The position numbers and the translations under genes are program-made. Positions 1 through 8,456 of a DNA stretch of 19,863 nt are shown here, piece after piece. A model generated the notes under the pieces. That model saw only the letters and a program-made list of their open reading frames with translations, was not told the DNA's origin and did not search any database. Within the stretch, counting starts at the first letter, position 1, and the number at the start of each line of letters is the position of its first letter. The stretch comes from an uncultured Clostridia bacterium (GTDB lineage Bacteria > Bacillota > Clostridia > TANB77 > CAG-508), in NCBI GenBank assembly GCA_934167365.1, contig CAKPKU010000021.1:1-19863 (forward strand), in the 5' to 3' direction.

Positions 1-677
1 CCAACTTCATGAGCAGTTACATTTCTTCTTAAAGGTGCTTTTTCAGCCATTACATCTTGTATTGTACTAAAATCTTTTATTCCTCTTGCAGATAATGTTT
101 TTATGGGTCCTGCTGAAACTCCATTAACACGAATTCCCATAGGTCCAATATTATCAGCTAAATATCTTATACTACATTCAAGTGCAGCTTTAGCAACTCC
201 CATTACATTATATCCTTTTAAAACTTTTGTAGATCCATGGTATGTTAAGGCTACAATGCTTGAGCCTTCACCAATAAGTCCTGTTTCTTTTGCAATTCTT
301 GTAATTGATATTAGTGTATATGCACTAACATCATTAGCATGTGCAAAACCATTTTTGCTTGTATTTATAAAGTCATTTTTTAAATCTTCTGTATTAGCAT
401 GTGCTATACTATGTAAAATACCATCTATTTGTCCATATTCTTTTTGCATTTCAGTAAATACTTCTTTTATTGCCTCATCATTTGATGCATCTAATTCATA
501 TGCTTTTGATCCTTCAAATTCAGAAATAAGCTCTTCTATTTTTGCTCTATTTTCTTCTCCCATAAATGTAAATATTAATTTAGCTCCTTGTTCATAAGCT
601 GATTGTGCTGCACCATAAGCAATACTCCATTTATTTCTAATCCCCATAATTAATACTGTTTTATCTTTTAAAATCAT
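1..677 (-). CDS. fabI: Enoyl-[acyl-carrier-protein] reductase FabI (3' end cut by window edge)
   Basis: NAD(P)H-dependent reductase for the last step of each fatty acid elongation round (trans-2-enoyl-ACP to acyl-ACP), cytoplasmic. About 225 codons are present, starting MILKDKTVLIMGIRNKWSIA (the FabI-type cofactor-binding N-terminus). The catalytic Tyr-x6-Lys is seen in YNVMGVAKAAL, followed by the FabI segments IGPMGIRVNGVSAGPIKTLS and GIKDF. The reading runs off the left edge at ...NVTAHEVG, so roughly the last 30 residues of a family about 255-260 long are missing. The start is set by GGAGGTAAG a few bases before ATG. It lies 25 bp after accA and looks like the tail of the acc operon. FabI, rather than the flavoprotein FabK used by many Clostridia, is the reductase encoded here. 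Identification is secure. Confidence 0.95.
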   Translation of the reverse strand, partial: MILKDKTVLIMGIRNKWSIAYGAAQSAYEQGAKLIFTFMGEENRAKIEELISEFEGSKAYELDASNDEAIKEVFTEMQKEYGQIDGILHSIAHANTEDLKNDFINTSKNGFAHANDVSAYTLISITRIAKETGLIGEGSSIVALTYHGSTKVLKGYNVMGVAKAALECSIRYLADNIGPMGIRVNGVSAGPIKTLSARGIKDFSTIQDVMAEKAPLRRNVTAHEV

Positions 678-702
678 CTTTCTTACCTCCTAAAATTTAT
701 TA

Positions 703-1515
703 TTATTTTACTTTTAAATTTCCAATTTTTCTAAACTTTTCATACCTTAAATTAATTAAATCATTTTCGGTATATTGTGATAAATATTTCACATTTTCAA
801 TTAAATATTTTTTTATTTCATCACTAACTAAATTTATATTATTTTGAGCTCCACCTTCTGGCTCTGTAATAATATGATCTATAATATTCATGCTTTTTAG
901 ATCAGAAGCGGTAATTTTCATTTTTTCAGCAGCTTCGGCTGACTTTGTAGCATCTTTATATAAGATACTTGCAAATCCTTCTGGTGATAAAATTGAGTAA
1001 ACTGCATTTTCAAGCATTACAATTTTATCTCCAACTCCTAAAGCTAATGCACCTCCACTAGATCCTTCACCAATAATAATGCAAATTATTGGAACTTTTA
1101 ATCTAGACATTTCAAGAAGATTTACTGCAATAGCTTCTCCTTGCCCACGCTCTTCAGCACCTAATCCTGGATATGCACCTGGAGTATCTATAAATGTAAT
1201 TACAGGTCTTTTAAATTTTTCAGCTTGTTTCATTAGTCTAAAAGCTTTACGATACCCTTCTGGATTTGTCATTCCAAAGTTTCGCTCTATATTTTCTGAA
1301 GTAGTTTTTCCTTTTTGTTGACCAATTACAGTTACAGGAATATCTCCTAACAAACCAATTCCTCCTATAATGGATTTATCATCTGCATAACATCTGTCTC
1401 CATGTAATTCAATAAAGTCGGAAAAAATCAAGTTTATATAATCTAATGATTTAGGTCTATCTGATCTACGAGCTAATTCAACTCTATTCCATGCTGTTAG
1501 ATTAGTTTTACTCAT
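703..1515 (-). CDS. accA: Acetyl-CoA carboxylase carboxyltransferase subunit alpha AccA
   Basis: Alpha half of the carboxyltransferase that moves the carboxyl group from carboxybiotin on AccB to acetyl-CoA, giving malonyl-CoA. The 270-residue protein has the AccA N-terminal segment (AWNRVELARRSDRPKSLDYI) and the crotonase-fold core with GAYPGLGAEERGQGEAIAVN, IGEGSSGGALALGVGD and YSILSPEGFASILYKD. It is shorter than the roughly 320-residue enterobacterial form because the N-terminal helical extension is reduced, as is common in Firmicutes. An in-frame ATG two codons upstream abuts the ribosome binding site, so the second ATG (8 nt from GGAGG) is the likelier start. It then overlaps the end of accD by 8 bases (ATGAGTAA), which suggests translational coupling for 1:1 subunits. 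Confidence 0.95.
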   Translation of the reverse strand: MSKTNLTAWNRVELARRSDRPKSLDYINLIFSDFIELHGDRCYADDKSIIGGIGLLGDIPVTVIGQQKGKTTSENIERNFGMTNPEGYRKAFRLMKQAEKFKRPVITFIDTPGAYPGLGAEERGQGEAIAVNLLEMSRLKVPIICIIIGEGSSGGALALGVGDKIVMLENAVYSILSPEGFASILYKDATKSAEAAEKMKITASDLKSMNIIDHIITEPEGGAQNNINLVSDEIKKYLIENVKYLSQYTENDLINLRYEKFRKIGNLKVK

Positions 1516-2374
1516 TTTCATCTCCTCCTTTAATATGTAATTTTAATATATTATATAAAGCTAATTTCATATCTTTACGCTCTACTATTTTATCAATAAA
1601 TCCATGCTCTAATAAAAACTCTGAACGTTGAAAACCTTCAGGTAGTTTTTGCCTTATTGTTTGCTCTATTACTCTAGGTCCAGCAAATCCAATTAATGCA
1701 TGTGGTTCAGCTAATATTATATCACCTAACATAGCAAAACTTGCTGTAACTCCTCCAGTAGTTGGATCTGTTAATACACTTATATAAAGTAAACCTGCAT
1801 CATCTAATTTAGCAAGTGCAGCTGAAGTTTTTGCCATTTGCATTAAAGATATAATACCTTCTTGCATTCTAGCTCCACCAGATACACAAAACATTACTAA
1901 TGGTAATTTATACAAGATAGCTTCTTCTATTGCTCTTGTTATTTTTTCTCCTACAACAGCTCCCATACTCCCCATTAAAAAATTGCCATCCATTACTGCT
2001 ATTACAACTTTAATTCCATTGATTTTTCCAAAACCTGTTTGAACAGCTTCTTCTATTTTTGTTTTTTCTTGTAATAGCTCTATTTTTTTTATATATCCTT
2101 CAAATTTTAATGGATCAGATGTTTGCAAATCTGCATTAATTTCTTCAAATGTGCCTTCATCAATTATTTGAGCAATTCTTCTTCTGGCAGATATTCTAAA
2201 ATGTTTACCACAATTAGGACAAACATTTAAGTTATTATGAACATCTTCTTTATATAAAATTTCTTTACAGGATTCACATTTTACCCATTTTCCAATTAAC
2301 ATTTCTGAAGCCGAATGATTTTTTTCGCTTTCAGAATCTGTTTCATTCATTTTTTTTATTTTATCAATTATCAT
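1508..2374 (-). CDS. accD: Acetyl-CoA carboxylase carboxyltransferase subunit beta AccD
   Basis: Beta half of the carboxyltransferase. The 288-residue protein has a short variable N-terminus and a four-cysteine zinc ribbon (C33-x2-C36 and C52-x2-C55). The carboxyltransferase domain follows, with GSMGAVVGEKITRAIE, CVSGGARMQEGIISLMQMAK, TDPTTGGVTASFAMLGD and GFAGPRVIEQTIRQ. AAGGAAG lies about 11 nt before the ATG. Its stop overlaps the accA start. On the other side the operon is interrupted: 2375-2889 separates it from accC and contains a gene on the opposite strand. AccD/AccA must therefore come from read-through of that antisense gene or from a promoter in 2375-2568; no clear minus-strand promoter stands out there in the A+T background. 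Confidence 0.95.
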   Translation of the reverse strand: MIIDKIKKMNETDSESEKNHSASEMLIGKWVKCESCKEILYKEDVHNNLNVCPNCGKHFRISARRRIAQIIDEGTFEEINADLQTSDPLKFEGYIKKIELLQEKTKIEEAVQTGFGKINGIKVVIAVMDGNFLMGSMGAVVGEKITRAIEEAILYKLPLVMFCVSGGARMQEGIISLMQMAKTSAALAKLDDAGLLYISVLTDPTTGGVTASFAMLGDIILAEPHALIGFAGPRVIEQTIRQKLPEGFQRSEFLLEHGFIDKIVERKDMKLALYNILKLHIKGGDENE

Positions 2375-2506
2375 AATTTATTATACTTCCTTTATATAAC
2401 TTATTTTTATACTTAATTATGTAAGAAAAAAGACCATATCTTTAATTAATTGTTAATTTAAAATACAAAAACTATCTCAAAACAAAAATTTCTACTATTC
2501 TTGATA

Positions 2507-2536
2507 TTGCCAAATATAAACATTTTATGTTATAAT
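2507..2536 (+). promoter_or_regulatory. Sigma-A-like promoter of the plus-strand small gene
   Basis: TTGCCA at 2507-2512 and TATAAT at 2531-2536, spaced 18 bp, with TG one base ahead of the -10 (extended -10). It reads toward the 70-codon ORF starting at 2569. The position about 30 bp before the start codon and the full -10 match support it. Confidence 0.7.
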
Positions 2537-2568
2537 TAATTAAATTCCCTGAAAGGAGAAAGTCGTTT

Positions 2569-2781
2569 ATGAAAATTACTTATATGTATCAATTTATTGG
2601 TTACGATGTAAATGATCATATTCGCGTAACTGGCAGTGGTAGAGCCACCATGATTGATGAGGTAAAAACTTATCAGGATTTACAACCAATAATGGACGAC
2701 GTTATGAAGCAAACTGGAATGGCAAGAATACAAATAGTATCTTGTATTCCGCTTGAACGAAAAAATGACGACGACGAGTAA
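2569..2781 (+). CDS. Small unrecognised protein encoded antisense within the acc operon
   Basis: A 70-residue protein of unknown function, not recognised. It begins MKITYMYQFIGYDVNDHIRV, has a Gly/Ser-rich turn (TGSGRA), a predicted helix (YQDLQPIMDDVMKQTG), a beta-like stretch (ARIQIVSCIPL) and an acidic end (NDDDE). This looks like a small alpha/beta fold without signal peptide or membrane segment. Support for a real gene: GAAAGGAG ribosome binding site, a promoter at 2507-2536, a perfect terminator at 2807-2832, and codons with more G and C (GGC, ACC, CGC, GAC) than neighbouring genes. It is the only convincing plus-strand gene and sits between accC and accD, opposing the operon. The composition and placement suggest acquisition from elsewhere; small proteins of this style occur in phages and mobile elements, but that link is a guess. 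Confidence 0.7.
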   Translation: MKITYMYQFIGYDVNDHIRVTGSGRATMIDEVKTYQDLQPIMDDVMKQTGMARIQIVSCIPLERKNDDDE

Positions 2782-2806
2782 CACATACATAATTAATTTT
2801 CAACCT

Positions 2807-2832
2807 AACCACCTGTTAAATAACAGGTGGTT
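2807..2832 (+). terminator. Rho-independent terminator of the plus-strand small gene
   Basis: Perfect 12-bp stem (core CCACCTGTTA / TAACAGGTGG at 2809-2818 and 2821-2830, extended by AA/TT) followed on the plus strand by TTTAATTATT. On the minus strand the bases after the stem are TTAGGTTGAAAA, so it should stop minus-strand transcription leaving accC much less well. Confidence 0.75.
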
Positions 2833-2889
2833 TAATTATTGCATAATTTTAGTACTCAAACAATTTAGCAAACTTTGTCCTCTATTACC

Positions 2890-4233
2890 CTATAAATCAA
2901 GCTCTTTTTTTATAAATGACGTATCATATTTATTTGTACAAAATTTTTCATTATTTAATATCTTATACAAAAAGTCTGTATTAGTATCAATTCCCTCTAC
3001 AATAAATTCTCCAAGTGCACTTTTCATTTTTGCAATAGCTTCAGGTCTATTTTTAGCATGTACAATTAATTTTCCTATCATTGAATCATATGTTTGAGGT
3101 ACTTCATAACCTGCATATATTGCAGTATCTACTCTTACCCCATTTCCTCCTGGTAGTAATAAACCTGTTATTAACCCAGGACATGGCATAAAATTTTTAT
3201 TTGGATTTTCTGCATTAATTCTACATTCAATACTATGTCCACTGAATGAAATATCCTTTTGTGAAACAGATAATTTTTCACCAGAAGCGGCTCTTATTTG
3301 TTCTTTTACTATATCAACTCCAGAAACCATTTCTGTTATTGGATGTTCAACTTGTATTCTTGTATTCATTTCCATAAAATAAAAGTCCAAATTCTTATCA
3401 ACTAAATATTCAATAGTGCCGACACTTGAATAGCCTATCTCCTTAACAGCTTTTACAGTAACATCGAACATCTTTTTTCTAACTTTATCTGTTAAAATCA
3501 TTGATGGTGTTTCTTCAAGAACTTTTTGGTTTCTTCTTTGAACAGAACAGTCCCTTTCACCTAAATGAACAACATTACCATATTCATCTGCTAAAACTTG
3601 AACTTCGACATGTCTAGGATTTTCAATAAATTTTTCTATATATATACTATCATCATTAAAAGATATTTTAGCTTCTTGTTTAACGATATCGTAACTGTTA
3701 ATAAGCTCTTCTTCGTTATATGCTATACGTATACCTTTACCACCACCTCCGGCAGAGGCTTTTATGATAACAGGATATTTTATTTTTTTACTTATTGCTT
3801 TTGCATCATCTAAACTTTCAACAAGACCATTTGAGCCTGGAACAACAGGTACTCCTGCTTTTTTCATAGTTGCTTTTGCTTTAGACTTATTACCCATAAG
3901 CTCTATAATTTCACTAGATGGTCCTATGAATTTAATTCCTATTTCATTACACATTTTAGCAAATGAACTACTTTCAGATAAGAAACCATAACCAGGATGA
4001 ATACTATCTGCTCCTGTTTGACATGCAGCTTCAATTAAATTTTTTACATTTAAATAACTTAAACCTGATTTTGCTGGTCCTATACATACTGATTCATCTG
4101 CCATTTTTCTATGTAAAGAATTTCTGTCTGCTTCAGAATATACAGCAACAGTACGAATTCCCATTTCTCTGCATGCTCTTATAATTCTTACTGCAATCTC
4201 TCCACGATTAGCTATAAGCACTTTCTTTAACAT
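2890..4233 (-). CDS. accC: Biotin carboxylase AccC
   Basis: ATP-grasp enzyme that carboxylates the biotin on AccB using bicarbonate and ATP, the first half-reaction of acetyl-CoA carboxylase. 447 residues, the family's usual length. The biotin carboxylase N-domain (KVLIANRGEIAVRIIRACRE) is followed by the ATP-grasp domain with the glycine-rich lid KASAGGGGKGIRIA and the metal/bicarbonate-binding MEMNTRIQVEHPITEM, then the C-domain (GHSIECRINAENP, YDSMIGKLIVHAKNR). The start is fixed by GAAAGGAG upstream of ATG. It follows fabZ by about 30 bp in an operon-like run. Downstream the order breaks at the plus-strand small gene before accD. Confidence 0.97.
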   Translation of the reverse strand: MLKKVLIANRGEIAVRIIRACREMGIRTVAVYSEADRNSLHRKMADESVCIGPAKSGLSYLNVKNLIEAACQTGADSIHPGYGFLSESSSFAKMCNEIGIKFIGPSSEIIELMGNKSKAKATMKKAGVPVVPGSNGLVESLDDAKAISKKIKYPVIIKASAGGGGKGIRIAYNEEELINSYDIVKQEAKISFNDDSIYIEKFIENPRHVEVQVLADEYGNVVHLGERDCSVQRRNQKVLEETPSMILTDKVRKKMFDVTVKAVKEIGYSSVGTIEYLVDKNLDFYFMEMNTRIQVEHPITEMVSGVDIVKEQIRAASGEKLSVSQKDISFSGHSIECRINAENPNKNFMPCPGLITGLLLPGGNGVRVDTAIYAGYEVPQTYDSMIGKLIVHAKNRPEAIAKMKSALGEFIVEGIDTNTDFLYKILNNEKFCTNKYDTSFIKKELDL

Positions 4234-4264
4234 TTAACTTCTCCTTTCTTTACTGTTTTTTTTA

Positions 4265-4687
4265 TTATACTAAAGCAAATGTTAATTCGCCTTTTGCAGC
4301 TATTTGACCATCAACAGTTGCAATAGCTTCTCCAACTCCAATAGGTCCTTTTCTTTTTATAATTTTCATTTCAAGTTTTAATACATCGCCAGGAACTACT
4401 TGTCTTTTAAAACGTAATTTATCAATTCCTCCGAATAAAGCATTTTTTCCTTTATTTTCTTCTAGTGATAATATAGCTACTGCTCCTGCTTGAGCTAGAG
4501 CTTCTGTTATTAAAACTCCTGGCATTATAGGTTGTCCTGGAAAATGTCCTTGAAAATACCACTCATTTATGCATACATTTTTATAAGCAGTACAACTTTC
4601 TCCAGGAACATATTCTTCTACTCTGTCAATCATTAAAAATGGAGCTCTTTGTGGAATTATCTCCATTATTTGATTTACATCTAACAT
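4265..4687 (-). CDS. fabZ: 3-hydroxyacyl-[acyl-carrier-protein] dehydratase FabZ
   Basis: Hot-dog-fold dehydratase converting (3R)-3-hydroxyacyl-ACP to trans-2-enoyl-ACP in each elongation round. 140 residues, normal for FabZ. The active-site His48 (GHFPGQPIMPGVL) and Glu62 (ITEALAQAG) are both present. N-terminal IMEIIPQRAPFLMIDRV is typical. AAGGAGGA lies about 10 nt before the ATG. It sits between accB and accC, an arrangement common in Firmicutes fatty acid clusters. Confidence 0.97.
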   Translation of the reverse strand: MLDVNQIMEIIPQRAPFLMIDRVEEYVPGESCTAYKNVCINEWYFQGHFPGQPIMPGVLITEALAQAGAVAILSLEENKGKNALFGGIDKLRFKRQVVPGDVLKLEMKIIKRKGPIGVGEAIATVDGQIAAKGELTFALV

Positions 4688-4725
4688 TGTGTATATTCCT
4701 CCTTCACAATTTCTAATTGTTGACT

Positions 4726-5205
4726 TTATTTAATTTTTATTAGAACTTGACCATATTCAACCATTTCTTCATCTTTACAACAAATTTCAACAACTTCTCC
4801 ATCAAATTCACTTTCAACTTCATTCATAAGTTTCATTGCTTCAACAATACATATAACATCGCCTTTTTTTACCTTATCTCCAACTTGTACAAAAGGCTTT
4901 GATTTTGGAGATGCTTTACTATAAAATGTTCCTACCATTGGAGATTTTACTAATTTATAATGCTCTTCTTCTTTAGCAGAAGCGGATATATCATCTTTTT
5001 TTAGATTTGGAACATTTGATACCATTTGTACTTGAGGTTGCATTATAGGCATTTGATTCATAAATCCCATTGGTGAAATTGGAGCTACACATTCAGAATG
5101 TTTTTTAAGCTCTATTTTTGTTCCATCTGGAAATTCTATTTTTAGCTCATCTAATTTAGAATCTTCCATATCCTTTATGACTTCTTTTAATTCATTATAA
5201 TTCAT
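4726..5205 (-). CDS. accB: Biotin carboxyl carrier protein AccB
   Basis: Carries the biotin that shuttles CO2 between AccC and AccD/AccA. An N-terminal helical region (NYNELKEVIKDMEDSKLDEL) and a Pro/Met/Gln-rich linker lead to the C-terminal biotinyl domain (VKSPMVGTFYSKASP...). The acceptor lysine lies in EAMKLMNEVESEF, about residue 125 of the chosen protein. An in-frame ATG four codons upstream directly touches the AAGG of the ribosome binding site, so the internal ATG opening MNYNEL is preferred, giving 159 residues; 163 cannot be excluded. The substrate for the BirA encoded at 9502-10095. A 108-base gap separates it from fabF. Confidence 0.95.
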   Translation of the reverse strand: MNYNELKEVIKDMEDSKLDELKIEFPDGTKIELKKHSECVAPISPMGFMNQMPIMQPQVQMVSNVPNLKKDDISASAKEEEHYKLVKSPMVGTFYSKASPKSKPFVQVGDKVKKGDVICIVEAMKLMNEVESEFDGEVVEICCKDEEMVEYGQVLIKIK

Positions 5206-5312
5206 ATCACATATCATCCTTATATAATGTATTTAGGTTTTTTGCAAAGGATTTACCTATAAACCTTGATAATATATAATTTTAATACAACAATAGAACT
5301 AATTTATATAAA

Positions 5313-6551
5313 TTAATCTACATATTTTTTGATTATTATAGTACTATTGTGTCCTCCAAATCCAAGTGAATTTGACATAGCATATGTAATTTCTTTATTT
5401 CTTCCTATATTTGGAACTACATCTAAATCGCATTCTTCATCAGGAACTTTGTAATTAATTGTAGGTGGTACAAATTTATCTTCAATAGCTTTTATACATG
5501 CTATTGCTTCAACTGCACCAGCAGCACCTAATAAATGTCCAGTATTTCCTTTTGTAGAGCTTACCATAACTGTTTTTGATGCATCTCCTAAAGCTGTTTT
5601 TATTGCTGCTGTTTCAAATGAGTCATTTAAGTGTGTTGATGTACCATGTGCATTAATATAATCTATATCTTCAGCTGTTATATTTGCATCTTTTATAGCT
5701 GATATCATAGCTCTTGCTCCACCTTCTCCTCCTGGTGCTGGTGATGTTATGTGGTAAGCATCTGAACTTGCTCCATATCCTACTATTTCAGCATAAATTT
5801 TTGCTCCTCTTGCTTTTGCATGCTCTAGCTCTTCTAGTATTAATATACCTGCTCCTTCTCCCATAACAAAACCACTACGCTCTTTATCAAAAGGTATACT
5901 TGCTCTGTTTTTATCTGGATTTTGTGATAATGCTTTTATATTTGTAAAACCAGATATACTTGTTTCAGTAATTGTACCTTCAGATCCTCCTGCTAAAATA
6001 ACATCTTGATATCCATGTTTTATTAATCTATAACTTTCTCCTATACAATGAGTTCCTGTTGCACATGCTGTAACCATTGCAAAAGATTCTCCTTTAGCTC
6101 CTATTTCTATTGCTATATTACCTGTTGCCATATTTGATATTGCCATTGGAATATACATAGGAGATATTCTATCATGACCTTTATTAACAAGAATTTTTGT
6201 TTGCTCTTCAATTGTTCCTAATCCCCCAATTCCAGAGCCAACAACAACACCCATTCTATTCATGTCTGTATTTTCAGAAGTTATTCCACAATCTTTCATA
6301 GCTTCTTTTGTTGCAATTAATGCTAATTGTGAATATCTATCTAATCTTTTTGCTGATCTTCTATCCATATAATCTTCAACATTAAGATTTTTTACTTCGG
6401 CTGCTAATTTAACTTTATAATCTGTTGTATCAAATCTAGTTATTTCATCAATACCACATTTTCCTTCTTTTATACCCTTCCAAAAATCTTCTACATTGTT
6501 TCCAATAGGTGTTACTGCACCCATACCTGTTACAACAACTCTTCTTTCCAC
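5313..6551 (-). CDS. fabF: 3-oxoacyl-[acyl-carrier-protein] synthase II FabF
   Basis: Condensing enzyme extending acyl-ACP with malonyl-ACP. Two-domain thiolase fold with the Cys-His-His triad: Cys about 163 in VTACATGTHC, His in INAHGTSTHLND and His in TKGNTGHLLGAAGAVEA. The C-terminus NSLGFGGHNSTIIIKK is typical. Start choice: the upstream ATG directly abuts AAAGG with no spacing, whereas the GTG three codons later (opening ERRVVVTGMGAVTPIG) has AAAGGA 8 nt ahead, so GTG at 6551 is preferred (412 residues). Using the ATG at 6560 gives 415. Operon position between fabG and accB. Confidence 0.95.
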   Translation of the reverse strand: MERRVVVTGMGAVTPIGNNVEDFWKGIKEGKCGIDEITRFDTTDYKVKLAAEVKNLNVEDYMDRRSAKRLDRYSQLALIATKEAMKDCGITSENTDMNRMGVVVGSGIGGLGTIEEQTKILVNKGHDRISPMYIPMAISNMATGNIAIEIGAKGESFAMVTACATGTHCIGESYRLIKHGYQDVILAGGSEGTITETSISGFTNIKALSQNPDKNRASIPFDKERSGFVMGEGAGILILEELEHAKARGAKIYAEIVGYGASSDAYHITSPAPGGEGGARAMISAIKDANITAEDIDYINAHGTSTHLNDSFETAAIKTALGDASKTVMVSSTKGNTGHLLGAAGAVEAIACIKAIEDKFVPPTINYKVPDEECDLDVVPNIGRNKEITYAMSNSLGFGGHNSTIIIKKYVD

Positions 6552-6620
6552 TTTTTTCATCCTTTCTATTATAATACTTTAGTTTTATTTAGCTCATTTT
6601 ACTTTCAATTTTGGTATTAA

Positions 6621-7364
6621 TTACATTACCATACCACCATCAATATTTATAACTTGTCCTGTTATATATGAACTATCTTCTGATGCTAAAAACTTTACTA
6701 CTTTTGCAATTTCTTTACTATTTCCCATTCTTTTTAATGGAATTTGCGCATATATAGATTCTTTTACATTGTCTGGTAATACACTAGTCATATCTGTTTC
6801 AATAAAACCTGGTGCAATTGCATTAACTAAAATATTTCTACTTGCAACTTCTTTAGCTAAACTTTTGGTAAATCCTATAATTCCAGCTTTAGAAGCGGAA
6901 TAATTAGTTTGACCTGCATTTCCTGTAATACCAACAACAGATGAAATGTTAATAATTCTTCCAGATTTTTTCTTTACCATAAATGGAATAGCATTTCTTG
7001 TCATATTGAATGTACCAACTAAATTAACATCAATTACTTTAGTAAAATCTTCTTGATTCATTCTCATAAGCAAACCATCTTTAGTAATACCTGCATTATT
7101 TACTAATACATCAATTTGACCAAAAGTATCAATAGTTTGTTTTACAATATTTTCACAAGTTTCATAACTTGTAACATCTCCATTAACTAATAAACATTTA
7201 ATACCTTTTGACTCAAGCTCTACCTTTAAATTATTAACTTCATCTGTAAGAGCTCTATAATTTAGTGAAATATTATATCCATTATCAGCTAGCTCTAATG
7301 CTATTGCTTTACCAATTCCTCTTGTAGCCCCAGTAATTAAAGCTACTTTATTTGATGTTTCCAT
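6621..7364 (-). CDS. fabG: 3-oxoacyl-[acyl-carrier-protein] reductase FabG
   Basis: NADPH-dependent short-chain dehydrogenase reducing 3-oxoacyl-ACP to (3R)-3-hydroxyacyl-ACP. 247 residues. The N-terminal cofactor motif ALITGATRGIGKAIA, NNAG (VLVNNAGITKDGLLMRM) and the catalytic Ser-Tyr-Lys set (INISSVVG, NYSASKAGIIGFTKSLA) are all present. The C-terminal SSYITGQVINIDGGMVM is characteristic of FabG, and the position between fabD and fabF supports it over other short-chain dehydrogenases. AAAGGA precedes the ATG by about 8 nt. Confidence 0.95.
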   Translation of the reverse strand: METSNKVALITGATRGIGKAIALELADNGYNISLNYRALTDEVNNLKVELESKGIKCLLVNGDVTSYETCENIVKQTIDTFGQIDVLVNNAGITKDGLLMRMNQEDFTKVIDVNLVGTFNMTRNAIPFMVKKKSGRIINISSVVGITGNAGQTNYSASKAGIIGFTKSLAKEVASRNILVNAIAPGFIETDMTSVLPDNVKESIYAQIPLKRMGNSKEIAKVVKFLASEDSSYITGQVINIDGGMVM

Positions 7365-7387
7365 TTTTTTATTCCTTTCTTATGTGA

Positions 7388-8320
7388 TTATATATTTAAA
7401 TCTCTAATAATATTTTCAAATGATTCAACATTATTTGTGTTAAACACTTTAATTTCTTTATTTGTCTTTTTTATAAATCCTGATAATACTTTACCTGGAC
7501 CTACTTCGATAAATGTATCAACTCCTTGATTTATCATATTTTCAATTGAATCCTTGAATTTTACAGGATTAATTACATGATTAGCAAGTATTGATTTTAT
7601 GTCATCATTATTAGAATATTCTAATGCATCAATATTTTTTATAACCTTTTTATTTGAAATAGTATTAATATTAATTTCATTTAAAGCTTCACGCAATTTA
7701 TCTGATGCCTCTTTTAATTTCTCTGTGTGAAATGGTCCACTGGTTTTAAGTTCAATAGCTCTTTTGGCACCCGCTTGTTTTAATAGTTCCATAGCTTCAG
7801 TTACAGCTTCTTTTTCTCCTGAAATAGCTACTTGACCTGTACAATTATAGTTTGCAGGAACAACAAAACCTTTTGTTACTTTTTTACAAACTTGTTCAAT
7901 TGTATTATCATCTAAACCTAAAATGGCGGCCATACTCCAGTCTCCTTCAGGTAAACATTCTTGCATAAAAGTTCCTCTTTTTTGTACAATATTAATTCCA
8001 TCTTCAAAACTAATAATATTACTATAAATTAATGCAGAATATTCCCCCAAACTCAATCCTGCTGAAATATCAGCTTCAATTCCATTTTGCTTTAATAGCT
8101 CTGCAATTGCTAAACTCATTACTAAAATAGCAATTTGAGTATTTTTAGTTTGACCAAGCTCCTCTTCAGTTGATTCAAAACTAAGCTTGGCAATATCAAA
8201 CCCTAATATAGTACTTGCCTTATCATATATGGATTTTACACATTCATATTTCTCATAATAATCTTTTCCCATTCCAACAAATTGAGACCCTTGACCTGGG
8301 AAAACAAATCCTAATTTCAT
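7388..8320 (-). CDS. fabD: Malonyl-CoA:ACP transacylase FabD
   Basis: Transfers malonyl from malonyl-CoA to ACP, supplying the extender for FabF. The N-terminal KLGFVFPGQGSQFVGMG, nucleophile Ser in GLSLGEYSAL (about residue 90), the arginine segment QKRGTFMQE and catalytic His in GPFHTEKL mark the family. 310 residues, normal length. A longer reading frame begins with GTG at 8356, but AAAGGA placed 8 nt before the ATG of MKLGFVF points to 8320. About 136 bases separate this start from pta. That gap is A+T-rich with a tandem ATATTAAC repeat and a TATAAT, so an internal promoter is possible but not clear. Confidence 0.95.
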   Translation of the reverse strand: MKLGFVFPGQGSQFVGMGKDYYEKYECVKSIYDKASTILGFDIAKLSFESTEEELGQTKNTQIAILVMSLAIAELLKQNGIEADISAGLSLGEYSALIYSNIISFEDGINIVQKRGTFMQECLPEGDWSMAAILGLDDNTIEQVCKKVTKGFVVPANYNCTGQVAISGEKEAVTEAMELLKQAGAKRAIELKTSGPFHTEKLKEASDKLREALNEININTISNKKVIKNIDALEYSNNDDIKSILANHVINPVKFKDSIENMINQGVDTFIEVGPGKVLSGFIKKTNKEIKVFNTNNVESFENIIRDLNI

Positions 8321-8456
8321 TTTATTCATCCTTTCAACTAATGATTTAAAATCCACCTTATAACTAATGTTAATATGTTAATATTTTATTATAATATTTT
8401 TAAGTATAAAATTACTTTCAATATTATATTTAATATTCATTTTAATGTCATTAGTC

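Noticed and set aside
103..597. Plus-strand open frame of 164 codons
   Set aside because: It lies entirely opposite fabI, whose protein is unmistakable. It has no ribosome binding site and a low-complexity Ser/Ile-rich translation typical of an antisense shadow.
2753..3097. Plus-strand open frame of 114 codons overlapping the end of the small gene
   Set aside because: It crosses the terminator at 2807-2832 and is then antisense to accC; no ribosome binding site or family resemblance.
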